Origin: Acidobacteriota bacterium
Lineage (GTDB): Bacteria > Acidobacteriota > Terriglobia > Terriglobales > Acidobacteriaceae
Direction: 5' to 3'
DNA length: 12,386 nucleotides
Assembly (NCBI GenBank): GCA_003225615.1
Contig: QIAS01000071.1
Location: 25,477 to 37,862, forward strand
Made by a program: the position numbers and the translations under genes. Within the stretch, counting starts at the first letter, position 1; the number at the start of each line of letters is the position of its first letter. A model generated the notes under the pieces. It saw nothing but the letters and a program-made list of their open reading frames with translations, ran no database searches and was not told the DNA's origin. Below are positions 1-5,689 of the stretch, piece by piece.

Positions 1-687
1 AATGCTCCCGCCACCTGTTTCAAGCACTGCGCCTTGCAATCCCGAAGTCAGGACAACGCTGCCGCCACCGCTCTCCGCATTGATCTTGCCCTTGGCGGAG
101 TGTATTGCGATGCTGCCGCCGCCGGTGTGAAGGTTCAATTCGCCGCCAACGTTGCCGACATCGATCGATCCGCCCCCGGTTTCGGCATTGATAACGCCCC
201 CTATATCATCCACATGAATACTGCCGCCACCGCTCTGGGCATCGACGCGACCGGCAATACCTGTGGTAGAAACGCTGCCACCTTCGGTTTCCATCTTTAC
301 CCAGTCCATCTGGCGGGGAACGTTGATGATGAATTCACCAGAAAATTTTCGTGGCCGTCCACCAACCCAGTCCCCGATGATATAGGCGGTATCTCCACGG
401 ACGTAGGCGTTGATCTTGTAGGATTCGAATTCGCGCCGGGCTTGATCCTCCGCGGAACCATATGTACGAGTGCGAATCACGTAATTAATTCCCGGCTGGG
501 AACCGCCCACAACCCGAACCGCACCGACATCCACTTTAAGTTTGAGGTTCTTTGCCGCTGCCAGCGAACCGGTGATCTCTTCAACCCAGTTGCTGCCCTC
601 GCGGTACACACGGCTTTGCTGCTGAGTCAGGGCCAGAGGAGCCAGCGACACCAGCAGCAGAAGTGTCCCGGCAATCTTCACCTTCAT
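1..687 (-). CDS. Secreted DUF4097-type beta-repeat protein (3' part beyond window)
   Basis: The reading frame is open from ATG at 687 to the left edge: 229 residues, with no stop inside the window. Residues 1-21 form a signal peptide: Lys-rich start, hydrophobic LLLLVSLAPLAL, then a polar segment. From about residue 135 the protein is a regular repeat. GGGS begins at residues 153, 171, 189, 207 and 225, exactly 18 residues apart, with a degenerate EGGS at 135. Units read like GGGSIDVGNVGGELNLHT, as in DUF4097/adhesin-like beta-solenoid proteins. The start is supported by AAGGTG nine bases upstream. It lies 67 bp behind the anti-sigma gene and is probably its operon partner, so it may be an exported target or sensor in the envelope stress module. 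The biochemical function of the family is unknown; adhesin is a name only. The C-terminus is not visible. Confidence 0.85.
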   Translation of the reverse strand, partial: MKVKIAGTLLLLVSLAPLALTQQQSRVYREGSNWVEEITGSLAAAKNLKLKVDVGAVRVVGGSQPGINYVIRTRTYGSAEDQARREFESYKINAYVRGDTAYIIGDWVGGRPRKFSGEFIINVPRQMDWVKMETEGGSVSTTGIAGRVDAQSGGGSIHVDDIGGVINAETGGGSIDVGNVGGELNLHTGGGSIAIHSAKGKINAESGGGSVVLTSGLQGAVLETGGGSI

Positions 688-725
688 TTTCACATTCACC
701 TTCTTGTCGTCGTCCTACCTTTCCG

Positions 726-741
726 CGGGCGAAGACGCCCG
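726..741 (-). other. Intercistronic hairpin between anti-sigma and DUF4097 genes
   Basis: A perfect 6-bp stem (CGGGCG/CGCCCG) encloses a 4-base loop, TCTT on the transcribed strand. It lies between the anti-sigma stop (755) and the downstream start (687). No U-run follows it on either strand, so an intrinsic terminator is unlikely. It may stabilise or separate the two cistrons, or be chance in a short G+C-rich spacer. Confidence 0.35.
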
Positions 742-754
742 AATTATGCGGAAC

Positions 755-1693
755 TCAGTCGATCTCCGGCAACTGGGCGAGCACAGTGCGAGCCTGCGAC
801 CGGATGTATTGGTTCTGATCATTTTCAGCAAGCCGCTGGAACACGCTGCGCACGCTGCTGTCTGCCTTGCAAGGCTCGAGCAGATGGATCGCCTGGTTGC
901 GCACACCTTGATTCGAATCGCTCATCAAGGCCTGGAGTACTACGTCGCGCACTCTAACATCGTCTTTCACGTAAGGACCAAGTCCTTCCAACGCCTTCAG
1001 GCGCACGCCCGGATTCGAGTCATAACGTAACGCATAGATCAGCGCCTCGCGCACATGAGTGTCATCCGGTCGCTGAGTCAACAGATCGACGGAATCCATG
1101 CGAACGCCGGAGTTGTAATTATTACGCGCGGCGAAAAGGAGTAATTGCTGGATGCGCTGGTCGTTGAGGGATCCCTGGGCTTCCTGGGTCGAGACGGTGT
1201 TGTATTTGATGCTGATCTGGTTGGAGCCCGGCTCCTGGCTGATGGATTGAATACCCGTGATGGACGATTGAACCGGTGCCGCTATTGGAATTGGACCCCC
1301 AAGATCTGTAGACCGATTGCTGGAGATGACTTTGTATGTTGCTCCCATGCCACCCGCAAAGCCAATAATAAAAATGGCCGCGGCAAGTGCGGGTACAAAT
1401 CGAACTTGGCGAAGCCAGTTGGCTGGATCGAATGTGAGGCGTTGCCAAAGGCCGCCTTGCTGCGCGGTTTCCAGCGACTCTTGAAGCCGCATTCGGGCAG
1501 CGGTCAGCAGGTTTGGCGTTGGCTCCAGCACGGGAAGCTTGGAGAGGGTTGCGTGGAAATTGCGTGTGGCTTTCAGTTCCGCGGCACATTCGGCGCAACG
1601 GCTCAGGTGCTGCTCCATTTCGTAGCGGGCGTCATCAGCCAACTCGTTATAAACCAGCAGCAGAATATTTTCTCTTACCCATTCACATTTCAT
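755..1693 (-). CDS. Zinc-finger anti-sigma factor with C-terminal HEAT repeats
   Basis: This 312-residue protein is probably the membrane-bound inhibitor of the ECF sigma factor encoded 40 bp upstream. The N-terminal zf-HC2 (ZAS) domain shows C3, H29, C33 and C36, the last three in the HxxxCxxC arrangement that binds zinc in this family. A single membrane segment lies at about 99-121 (FVPALAAAIFIIGFAGGMGA), which would place the N-terminus in the cytoplasm and the rest outside. Residues 122-177 are a Ser/Gln/Pro-rich linker. Residues about 178-310 form HEAT-like helical repeats, with recurring D-S/N-x-G-V-R motifs (GVRMDSV, NPGVRLKAL, NQGVRNQAI). HEAT repeats as the extracytoplasmic part suggest protein-protein sensing; that is inference. 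The ATG at 1693 begins directly with the ZAS domain. Its leader holds a hairpin (1700-1715) that may control translation. Confidence 0.88.
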   Translation of the reverse strand: MKCEWVRENILLLVYNELADDARYEMEQHLSRCAECAAELKATRNFHATLSKLPVLEPTPNLLTAARMRLQESLETAQQGGLWQRLTFDPANWLRQVRFVPALAAAIFIIGFAGGMGATYKVISSNRSTDLGGPIPIAAPVQSSITGIQSISQEPGSNQISIKYNTVSTQEAQGSLNDQRIQQLLLFAARNNYNSGVRMDSVDLLTQRPDDTHVREALIYALRYDSNPGVRLKALEGLGPYVKDDVRVRDVVLQALMSDSNQGVRNQAIHLLEPCKADSSVRSVFQRLAENDQNQYIRSQARTVLAQLPEID

Positions 1694-1699
1694 AATTGC

Positions 1700-1722
1700 A
1701 CCCCCTATTTGGGGTACTCCTT
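1700..1722 (-). promoter_or_regulatory. Anti-sigma leader: SD and bridging hairpin
   Basis: Reading the mRNA, AAGGAG (1722-1717) is followed by U, a 5-bp stem ACCCC/GGGGU (1715-1711 with 1704-1700), a 6-base loop, then GCAAUU and the AUG at 1693. In linear form AAGGAG lies 23 bases from the start, too far to work. With the hairpin folded the effective distance is about 7. The weaker proximal AGGGGG would be buried in the stem. Translation could therefore depend on the hairpin. Seen by eye; no folding energy was computed. Confidence 0.4.
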
Positions 1723-1733
1723 ACATAAAATCT

Positions 1734-2447
1734 TCACCGCATATCGGCCAGCGCCCCGCGCAGTTTCTGGGTGGCGCGAAACAGCGTGTTCTTCGCCGTT
1801 TCCTCGGTCGTATGCAGAATGTCACCCACGGTTCGCAGCTTGAGACCGTGATAATGCTTCAATTCGAAAACCATGCGTTCACGAGGCGTAAGCCGGTCCA
1901 GCGCCCGGTTGATGCGGCTTCCGAGTTCCCGGGCCATCAGGTCCCGCTCCGGATTGGCTGCGGCTCGGCCGTCAGGCACCTGGTCGAGAACGTCGTACTG
2001 TTCCCCTGAGGAATCCACCGCGACCGGAGCATCTTCTTTGCGGACGTGTCTTTTTCGAATGTGATCCAGGCACAAATTGGTCACGATGCGATAGATCCAA
2101 GTGTAGAAAGAGCACTCGAACCGGAAATTTCCGACGTTCTTGTAGGCCTTCAAAAATGCTTCCTGGTAAATGTCCTGGGCGTCGTGTTCCGATCCGGTGA
2201 GGTGAAGGGCTAGCCGGAGAACCGCGTGATCGTAATGACGTACTAATTCCTCGAAGGCAGCGTGGTTACCGCGTTGCGCCTCGCGGATTAACGTCGTGTC
2301 ATCGATGCGGCCTAAAGTATGCCCAGCCATGTGGCCCCGCATTCTGGGGTCCTGGGTTCCACTCATTCGTTCCACCCGGTCGCTTTTGGCGCCGGGATGG
2401 GAACACTCGCCAACCGCAAAAGGTACAACCCACGCATCGGCCGGCAT
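1734..2447 (-). CDS. ECF-family RNA polymerase sigma factor
   Basis: This is a sigma-70 family group 4 factor that would direct RNA polymerase to a small regulon. Region 2 spans about residues 62-133: FEELVRHYDHAVLRLALHL, then DAQDIYQEAFLKAY and the -10-recognition helix YTWIYRIVTNLCLDHIRKR. A charged linker follows (134-175). Region 4 spans about 182-232 and carries the helix-turn-helix LTPRERMVFELKHYHGLKL...TEETAKNTLFRA. The start is uncertain. The ATG at 2447 has GAGGA ten bases upstream, but residues 1-45 look unlike the family, which usually begins near GRIDDTTLI. ATGs at 2366 (behind GGGTGG), 2342 and 2330 are alternatives. The anti-sigma gene follows 40 bp downstream, so the two are very likely co-transcribed and autoregulated. 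The regulon is unknown. Confidence 0.92.
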   Translation of the reverse strand: MPADAWVVPFAVGECSHPGAKSDRVERMSGTQDPRMRGHMAGHTLGRIDDTTLIREAQRGNHAAFEELVRHYDHAVLRLALHLTGSEHDAQDIYQEAFLKAYKNVGNFRFECSFYTWIYRIVTNLCLDHIRKRHVRKEDAPVAVDSSGEQYDVLDQVPDGRAAANPERDLMARELGSRINRALDRLTPRERMVFELKHYHGLKLRTVGDILHTTEETAKNTLFRATQKLRGALADMR

Positions 2448-2539
2448 GTTTGCGCTGTCCTCAGCAAACCTGAATGCCAGTGCTTTTATTTCCGGTTTGC
2501 ATAGTTTTGGACGTGTCAGCGAGGGAACCGTGAGCAGAG

Positions 2540-2545
2540 ATTATA
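2540..2545 (-). promoter_or_regulatory. Possible -10 element upstream of the ECF sigma gene
   Basis: An exact TATAAT lies on the - strand 92 bases upstream of the sigma start at 2447. No convincing TTGACA-like -35 is found 16-18 bases upstream of it, so the promoter call is weak. The rest of the 248-base spacer (2448-2695) holds no gene and no clear terminator behind rplI. Confidence 0.3.
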
Positions 2546-2695
2546 GGGGTTTGGCAGCGTTATTGCGTTGGGAACCTGGGATGTGCCAGACCAGAGAAAA
2601 ATGGATGTAAGCGTAGAAAAAGGCGTAAGTTAGCTGCTCAATGGCCAGAATCGGGCTGGCGGTTGCCGCAGTGCCGCCGGCTGGTGCAATCTCCA

Positions 2696-3148
2696 TTACT
2701 CGGTAGCGTCTTTCTCGATTATGACCTTGAAATGAGTCGTCACGTCGCGGTGCAGTTTTACCGGCACCGTGAACTCGCCCACGGTTTTCAGTGGCTCGTG
2801 AAGCTGGATCTTACGGCGGTCCACGTTAAAACCCTTCTTGTCCAGAGCCTCGGCAATGTCTCCGGAAGTAACCGAGCCAAACAGTTGTTCATGTTCTCCG
2901 GAACGCCGCTTAAACGAGACGGACAGCCCGTCGAACTGCTTGGCCAGTTCCTCTGCGCCCGCCTTTTCTTTGGCAGAACGCCGAACCGCGGCAGCTTTCA
3001 TCTGGTCAATAACTGCCTTGTTCGCGGCGCTGGCTTCGATGGCCAGCTTCTTGGGAAGCAGAAAGTTGCGACCGTAGCCCTCGGCGACCCTAACCACATC
3101 GCCGCGCGAGCCCAGTTTGGGTACATCTTCTTTCAAAATGACTTCCAT
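2696..3148 (-). CDS. rplI: Large ribosomal subunit protein bL9
   Basis: L9 binds 23S rRNA near the base of the L1 stalk and helps hold reading frame. The 150-residue length matches the family. The N-terminal domain (1-47) has the expected MEVILKEDVPKLGSRGD start and the signature VRVAEGYGRNFLLPKKLA. A long charged connecting helix follows (about 45-75), then the C-terminal rRNA-binding domain (about 80-148) with LFGSVTSGDIAEAL. GGAG lies six bases before the ATG. It is the last gene of the rpsF-rpsR-rplI cluster. The spacer from rpsR contains an inverted repeat element, plus a short CCGGCT/AGCCGG palindrome at 3178-3190 in the leader. The neighbour behind it is a sigma factor, not the dnaB often found there in other phyla. 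Confidence 0.97.
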   Translation of the reverse strand: MEVILKEDVPKLGSRGDVVRVAEGYGRNFLLPKKLAIEASAANKAVIDQMKAAAVRRSAKEKAGAEELAKQFDGLSVSFKRRSGEHEQLFGSVTSGDIAEALDKKGFNVDRRKIQLHEPLKTVGEFTVPVKLHRDVTTHFKVIIEKDATE

Positions 3149-3198
3149 AAATGACTCCGTTAGAAACTCAATGAAATCCGGCTGAGCCGGTCAGGCCC

Positions 3199-3280
3199 AT
3201 TGTTGATTGATGATTTTTGATTGAAAAACCCGCGCTCCAGAGATTTTCATTCAACAATCAAAAAATCAAAAATCAACAAT
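3199..3280. repeat. Intergenic inverted repeat element, copy A (rpsR-rplI)
   Basis: The left arm (3199-3227) begins ATTGTTGATTGATGATTTTT. The right arm (3244-3280) ends AAAAATCAACAAT and reads back as a near match with a small insertion. The centre (3228-3243) is unrelated G+C-richer sequence. The element ends six bases from the rpsR stop codon and fills most of the 138-base spacer. It belongs with copies B (3717-3804) and C (6891-6971), which use the same TTGATTGTTGA units. Confidence 0.8.
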
Positions 3281-3286
3281 AGCGTT

Positions 3287-3670
3287 TTACGATGCTCTTC
3301 CCGCAAAAGGTAGCAGGGCGATGTTGCGGGCCTGCTTGATGGCCGTCGAAAGACGACGCTGGTGCGGAGTGCAAACTCCGGTTAGCCGGCGTGGGACGAT
3401 CTTGCCGCTCTCGGCCACGAACTGGGACAGCAGCCGAACGTCCTTGTAGTTGATAGCTTCAATTTTTTCCACGCAAAACTTACAGACCTTCTTACGCCGG
3501 AAATACTTGCGACCACCTTCGCGCCCGCCTGGTCCTCCTGGACGAGGTCCACGACGATCGCCGCGGCTGTCCGGGCGGTCGGGACGATCGGGCCGGTCTG
3601 GCCGCTCGGGTCTCTCTGTTGTAGCAGGCCGTTCCTCGGGGGTAGTTGTTGTTCTGGTTTCGTCAGCCAT
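3287..3670 (-). CDS. rpsR: Small ribosomal subunit protein bS18, extended N-terminus
   Basis: S18 pairs with S6 on the platform of the 30S subunit. The conserved core covers about residues 54-124: [46 protein letters not shown]63, C66, C100 and H103 suggest the zinc-binding form of S18. At 127 residues it is longer than the usual 75-90. The extra N-terminal 53 residues are low complexity: Thr/Glu-rich, then a run of RPD/RPE triplets (about 22-34), then Gly/Arg/Pro. The tail is likely disordered and may touch rRNA or be exported from the ribosome surface. The start is firm: AAGGAG lies four bases before the ATG. The gene follows rpsF with a repeat element where ssb often sits. Confidence 0.96.
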   Translation of the reverse strand: MADETRTTTTPEERPATTERPERPDRPDRPDRPDSRGDRRGPRPGGPGGREGGRKYFRRKKVCKFCVEKIEAINYKDVRLLSQFVAESGKIVPRRLTGVCTPHQRRLSTAIKQARNIALLPFAGRAS

Positions 3671-3716
3671 GATGCTCCTTAAATTCCTGGTTAAATCACT
3701 GGTCGCCGGTTCGCAA

Positions 3717-3804
3717 ATTGTTGATTTCTGATTGTCGATTGTTGAATGCGAACCTATTCTGTCGGGCTCTTAAATCAACAACCAAAAATCATCAATCAAG
3801 AATA
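3717..3804. repeat. Intergenic inverted repeat element, copy B (rpsF-rpsR)
   Basis: The left arm (3717-3747) starts ATTGTTGATTTCTGATTGTC. The right arm (3772-3804) reads back as ATTCTTGATTGATGATTTTT followed by GGTTGTTGATTT. The central 24 bases are not shared with the other copies. The right arm ends nine bases from the rpsF stop. Together with the rpsR leader it occupies the 143-base rpsF-rpsR spacer. Confidence 0.78.
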
Positions 3805-3813
3805 ACTGCTCTC

Positions 3814-4206
3814 CTAAGCCGTTACCGCCGCGGTCTCGCCCCCCGCTTCCGCCGGGGCCGGTGGGGCTTTCTTGCGCGCCTCGCGGATCTTCTTGATCTT
3901 GTCCAGGCGCTTCTGTTCCTCATCGATGCGGACCGTGAGGAACTTGATCACCGGTTCAGTGACGCGCAGGCGCCGTTCAAGCTCATGTATCAATCCGCCA
4001 CTGCCTTCAGCGGTCAGTAGCACGTAAATACCATCCGCAAATCTGCGGACCGCGTAGGCGAGACGACGCTTGCCCATGCGTTCCACATTCTTCACTGTGC
4101 CGCCCGAAGTGCTTACCTGCGATTCAAGGGTGGAAATCAGTTTGTCCAGTTCTTCCTCCGGCATATCGGGCCGGACGATGAACATCAATTCATAAGTACG
4201 ATTCAT
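3814..4206 (-). CDS. rpsF: Small ribosomal subunit protein bS6
   Basis: S6 binds the central domain of 16S rRNA as a heterodimer with S18, the product of the next gene. The protein has 130 residues. The ferredoxin-like fold is recognisable from MNRTYELMFIVRPDMPEEE (1-19), the GGTVKNVERMGKRRLAYAVRRFADGIYVLL segment (35-64) and ERRLRVTEPVIKFLTVRID (77-95). The C-terminal 30 residues are Lys-rich, then Ala/Pro/Glu-rich, a common variable tail. The start is supported by GGAGA eight bases upstream. It begins 53 bp behind the pth stop codon. Confidence 0.96.
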   Translation of the reverse strand: MNRTYELMFIVRPDMPEEELDKLISTLESQVSTSGGTVKNVERMGKRRLAYAVRRFADGIYVLLTAEGSGGLIHELERRLRVTEPVIKFLTVRIDEEQKRLDKIKKIREARKKAPPAPAEAGGETAAVTA

Positions 4207-4259
4207 TTATCTTGTCTCCAATTCCTGTCCGTTCGCGTCAATCCGCACTAATCTTCTGC

Positions 4260-4823
4260 CTAACGGTTGAAGCGGTTCATAGCAGCCGCTGGGCCTTCTC
4301 TCAAAATCACCTTCACGGCTTCGGCCGCATTGTCGATTACTTCATCTACCTTCTTGAGCTCTCGTTTGCGAAACGGCGTCAGGACATATTTAACGCTGTC
4401 GCTGATCTTTCGATCCGGGCCGATGCCAAGCCGGATCCGCAAAAACTCCTGCGTGCCGAGCGCGCCAATTACGGACTCCATGCCGTTGTGACCCGCCGAA
4501 CTACCTCGCTGCCGAATACGAATTGTGCCCAGCGGCAGGTCCAATTCGTCGTAAATCAAAATCAGGTCGTTGGCCGGGTCCAAACCGTGTTTCGCGACCA
4601 GTTCACGAACCGAAAGCCCGCTCAGGTTCATGTAGGTCTCCGGCTTAGCCAGAAGGACCTGCTGCTCCTCAATCACGGCTCGAGCAGTAAGTGCCCTGCA
4701 TTGCCGGTTTCGTACTTCCGCTCCGCAATCGTCGGCAATGCGATCAATGCTTAGGAAACCGAGGTTGTGCGGCGTGAACTGGTATTCGATTCCGGGATTG
4801 CCCAGCCCGACGATCAGTTTCAC
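4260..4823 (-). CDS. pth: Peptidyl-tRNA hydrolase
   Basis: Pth releases tRNA from peptidyl-tRNA that drops off ribosomes. The 187-residue length fits the family. All key motifs are present: GLGNPG (6-11), the catalytic His19 in TPHNLGF, KPETYMNLSG (60-69) with Asn65, YDELDLPLG (91-99) with the supporting Asp92, and GHNGMESV (111-118) with Asn113. The start is GTG at 4823; an in-frame TGA two codons upstream rules out anything longer. No usual Shine-Dalgarno sequence is visible, because a tract of AGCT-type repeats (4826-4864) runs almost to the start codon. It lies between rplY and rpsF in the same orientation, a common translation-related neighbourhood. Confidence 0.97.
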   Translation of the reverse strand: MKLIVGLGNPGIEYQFTPHNLGFLSIDRIADDCGAEVRNRQCRALTARAVIEEQQVLLAKPETYMNLSGLSVRELVAKHGLDPANDLILIYDELDLPLGTIRIRQRGSSAGHNGMESVIGALGTQEFLRIRLGIGPDRKISDSVKYVLTPFRKRELKKVDEVIDNAAEAVKVILREGPAAAMNRFNR

Positions 4824-4825
4824 GC

Positions 4826-4864
4826 TTCAGCTCTTAGCTGTCAGCCTTCAGCTCTCAGCTCTTA
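4826..4864. repeat. Short AGCT-type repeat tract upstream of pth
   Basis: The tract is built of related short units on the + strand: TTCAGCTCT occurs at 4826-4834 and again at 4847-4855, with TTAGCTGTCAGCC between and TCAGCTCTTA after. On the pth transcript it reads as repeated AGAGCTGA. It stops two bases from the GTG start and so replaces the normal ribosome-binding region. Confidence 0.6.
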
Positions 4865-4866
4865 CC

Positions 4867-4894
4867 GTAGAGACGGGGCTAGCCCCGTCTCTAC
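4867..4894. repeat. Perfect 28-bp palindrome between rplY and pth
   Basis: The half-site GTAGAGACGGGGCT is followed immediately by its exact reverse complement, giving a 28-bp palindrome with no spacer. In RNA it would fold into a very stable hairpin. It starts 23 bases beyond the rplY stop codon. No U-run follows it on the transcribed strand, so it is not a classical terminator. Dispersed GTAGAGAC-type palindromes are known in several bacterial genomes; it may be one of a mobile family. Confidence 0.75.
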
Positions 4895-4917
4895 CGGACC
4901 AGAAAACAACCACTGGC

Positions 4918-5676
4918 CTACTTCTTTTCCTTCTTCTCGGGCTTCTCCGACTTCTCCGGCTTCTCTGCCTTCTCGGCACTGGCCTCGGCGGCACCTTCCT
5001 CTTCGGTCTCCTGCTTGCCCTTCTTGATGACCTCGGGCTCGGCCGGAGCGGCAGCCGCTTCCGCTGCTGCGGCTTCCGGAGTGGGCGCCACTTCTTCTTT
5101 CACGGATATGATGTGCGCCACCGGCTGGTTCTCGTCAGTCAGGTACTTGAATTTGTCGCTTCGTGGCAGATCAGCCACGCGCAGCACCTTGCCAAATACG
5201 AGTTCGGTTACCTCGGCCTCGATAAAGCTTGGGATGTCTCCCGGCAAACACTCGACTTCTACCTCGCGAAGCACCTGCTCCAGGATGCCGCCTTGTGTCT
5301 TCACACCCTCAGCTTCACCCTTAAGCTCGATGGGCACATTGACCTTGAGCTTCTGATCCATGGCAATCCGCTTAAGATCGATATGGAGCAGATGGCCCTT
5401 GACAGGCTCGAACTGCCAATCGACGATCATGGCCTTGGTGCGCTCGCCGTCGAGCGAGAGGTCAAAAATAGTGTTGTGGCCGGTTTCAGAATGCAAAATA
5501 CGCAGGACCTGTCGCGGGTCGACGCTGACCGGCATCGCGTTCTTGCCCGCTCCATAGACCACCGCGGGAATCTTGCCGCCACGGCGCACGCGCCGGGCTT
5601 CATTCTTATTCCCCGCAGCTCGCGGCTGCGCTTGCAAACTGCTGGTGTCAATTTTGTTTTCAGTAGCTGTCGCCAT
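4918..5676 (-). CDS. rplY: Large ribosomal subunit protein bL25 (Ctc/TL5 form)
   Basis: L25/Ctc binds 5S rRNA in the large subunit and is linked to general stress in some bacteria. From ATG at 5676 it has 252 residues, the two-domain form rather than the short E. coli L25. The N-terminal L25 domain covers about 8-100, with RRVRRGGKIPAVVYGAGKN and HNTIFDLSLDG; the beta domain covers about 105-195 (VNVPIELKGEAEGVKTQGG, LPGDIPSFIEAEV). The final 55 residues are Ala/Glu/Lys-rich and end in EKPEKSEKPEKKEKK, probably disordered. A TTG at 5682 is also in frame, but it would directly touch the AGGAA ribosome-binding site, which is well spaced (six bases) for the ATG. It lies 13 bp behind prs, so the two are probably translated from one message. 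Confidence 0.95.
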   Translation of the reverse strand: MATATENKIDTSSLQAQPRAAGNKNEARRVRRGGKIPAVVYGAGKNAMPVSVDPRQVLRILHSETGHNTIFDLSLDGERTKAMIVDWQFEPVKGHLLHIDLKRIAMDQKLKVNVPIELKGEAEGVKTQGGILEQVLREVEVECLPGDIPSFIEAEVTELVFGKVLRVADLPRSDKFKYLTDENQPVAHIISVKEEVAPTPEAAAAEAAAAPAEPEVIKKGKQETEEEGAAEASAEKAEKPEKSEKPEKKEKK

Positions 5677-5689
5677 ATTCAATTCCTAT

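Noticed and set aside
34..957. A 307-codon + strand open frame
   Set aside because: It is antisense to the DUF4097 gene and the end of the anti-sigma gene. The - strand frames carry a signal peptide, regular GGGS repeats and HEAT motifs; the + frame has no recognisable features.
1145..1843. A 232-codon + strand open frame across the anti-sigma/sigma junction
   Set aside because: It crosses two recognisable - strand genes and their spacer, and has no family features of its own.
2658..2678. GGCGG/CCGCC arms behind rplI as a terminator
   Set aside because: The stem is only 5 bp with an 11-base loop and has no U-run after it on the transcribed strand, so it does not support a terminator.
3178..3190. 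CCGGCT/AGCCGG palindrome in the rplI leader as an L9 or S18 autoregulatory site
   Set aside because: The arms leave a one-base loop, so at most four or five pairs form. Nothing resembles a known r-protein binding site, and it could be chance.
3199..3280. The repeat elements as CRISPR repeats
   Set aside because: There are no equal-length direct repeats with regular spacers and no cas genes. The units are degenerate and arranged as inverted arms in separate spacers.
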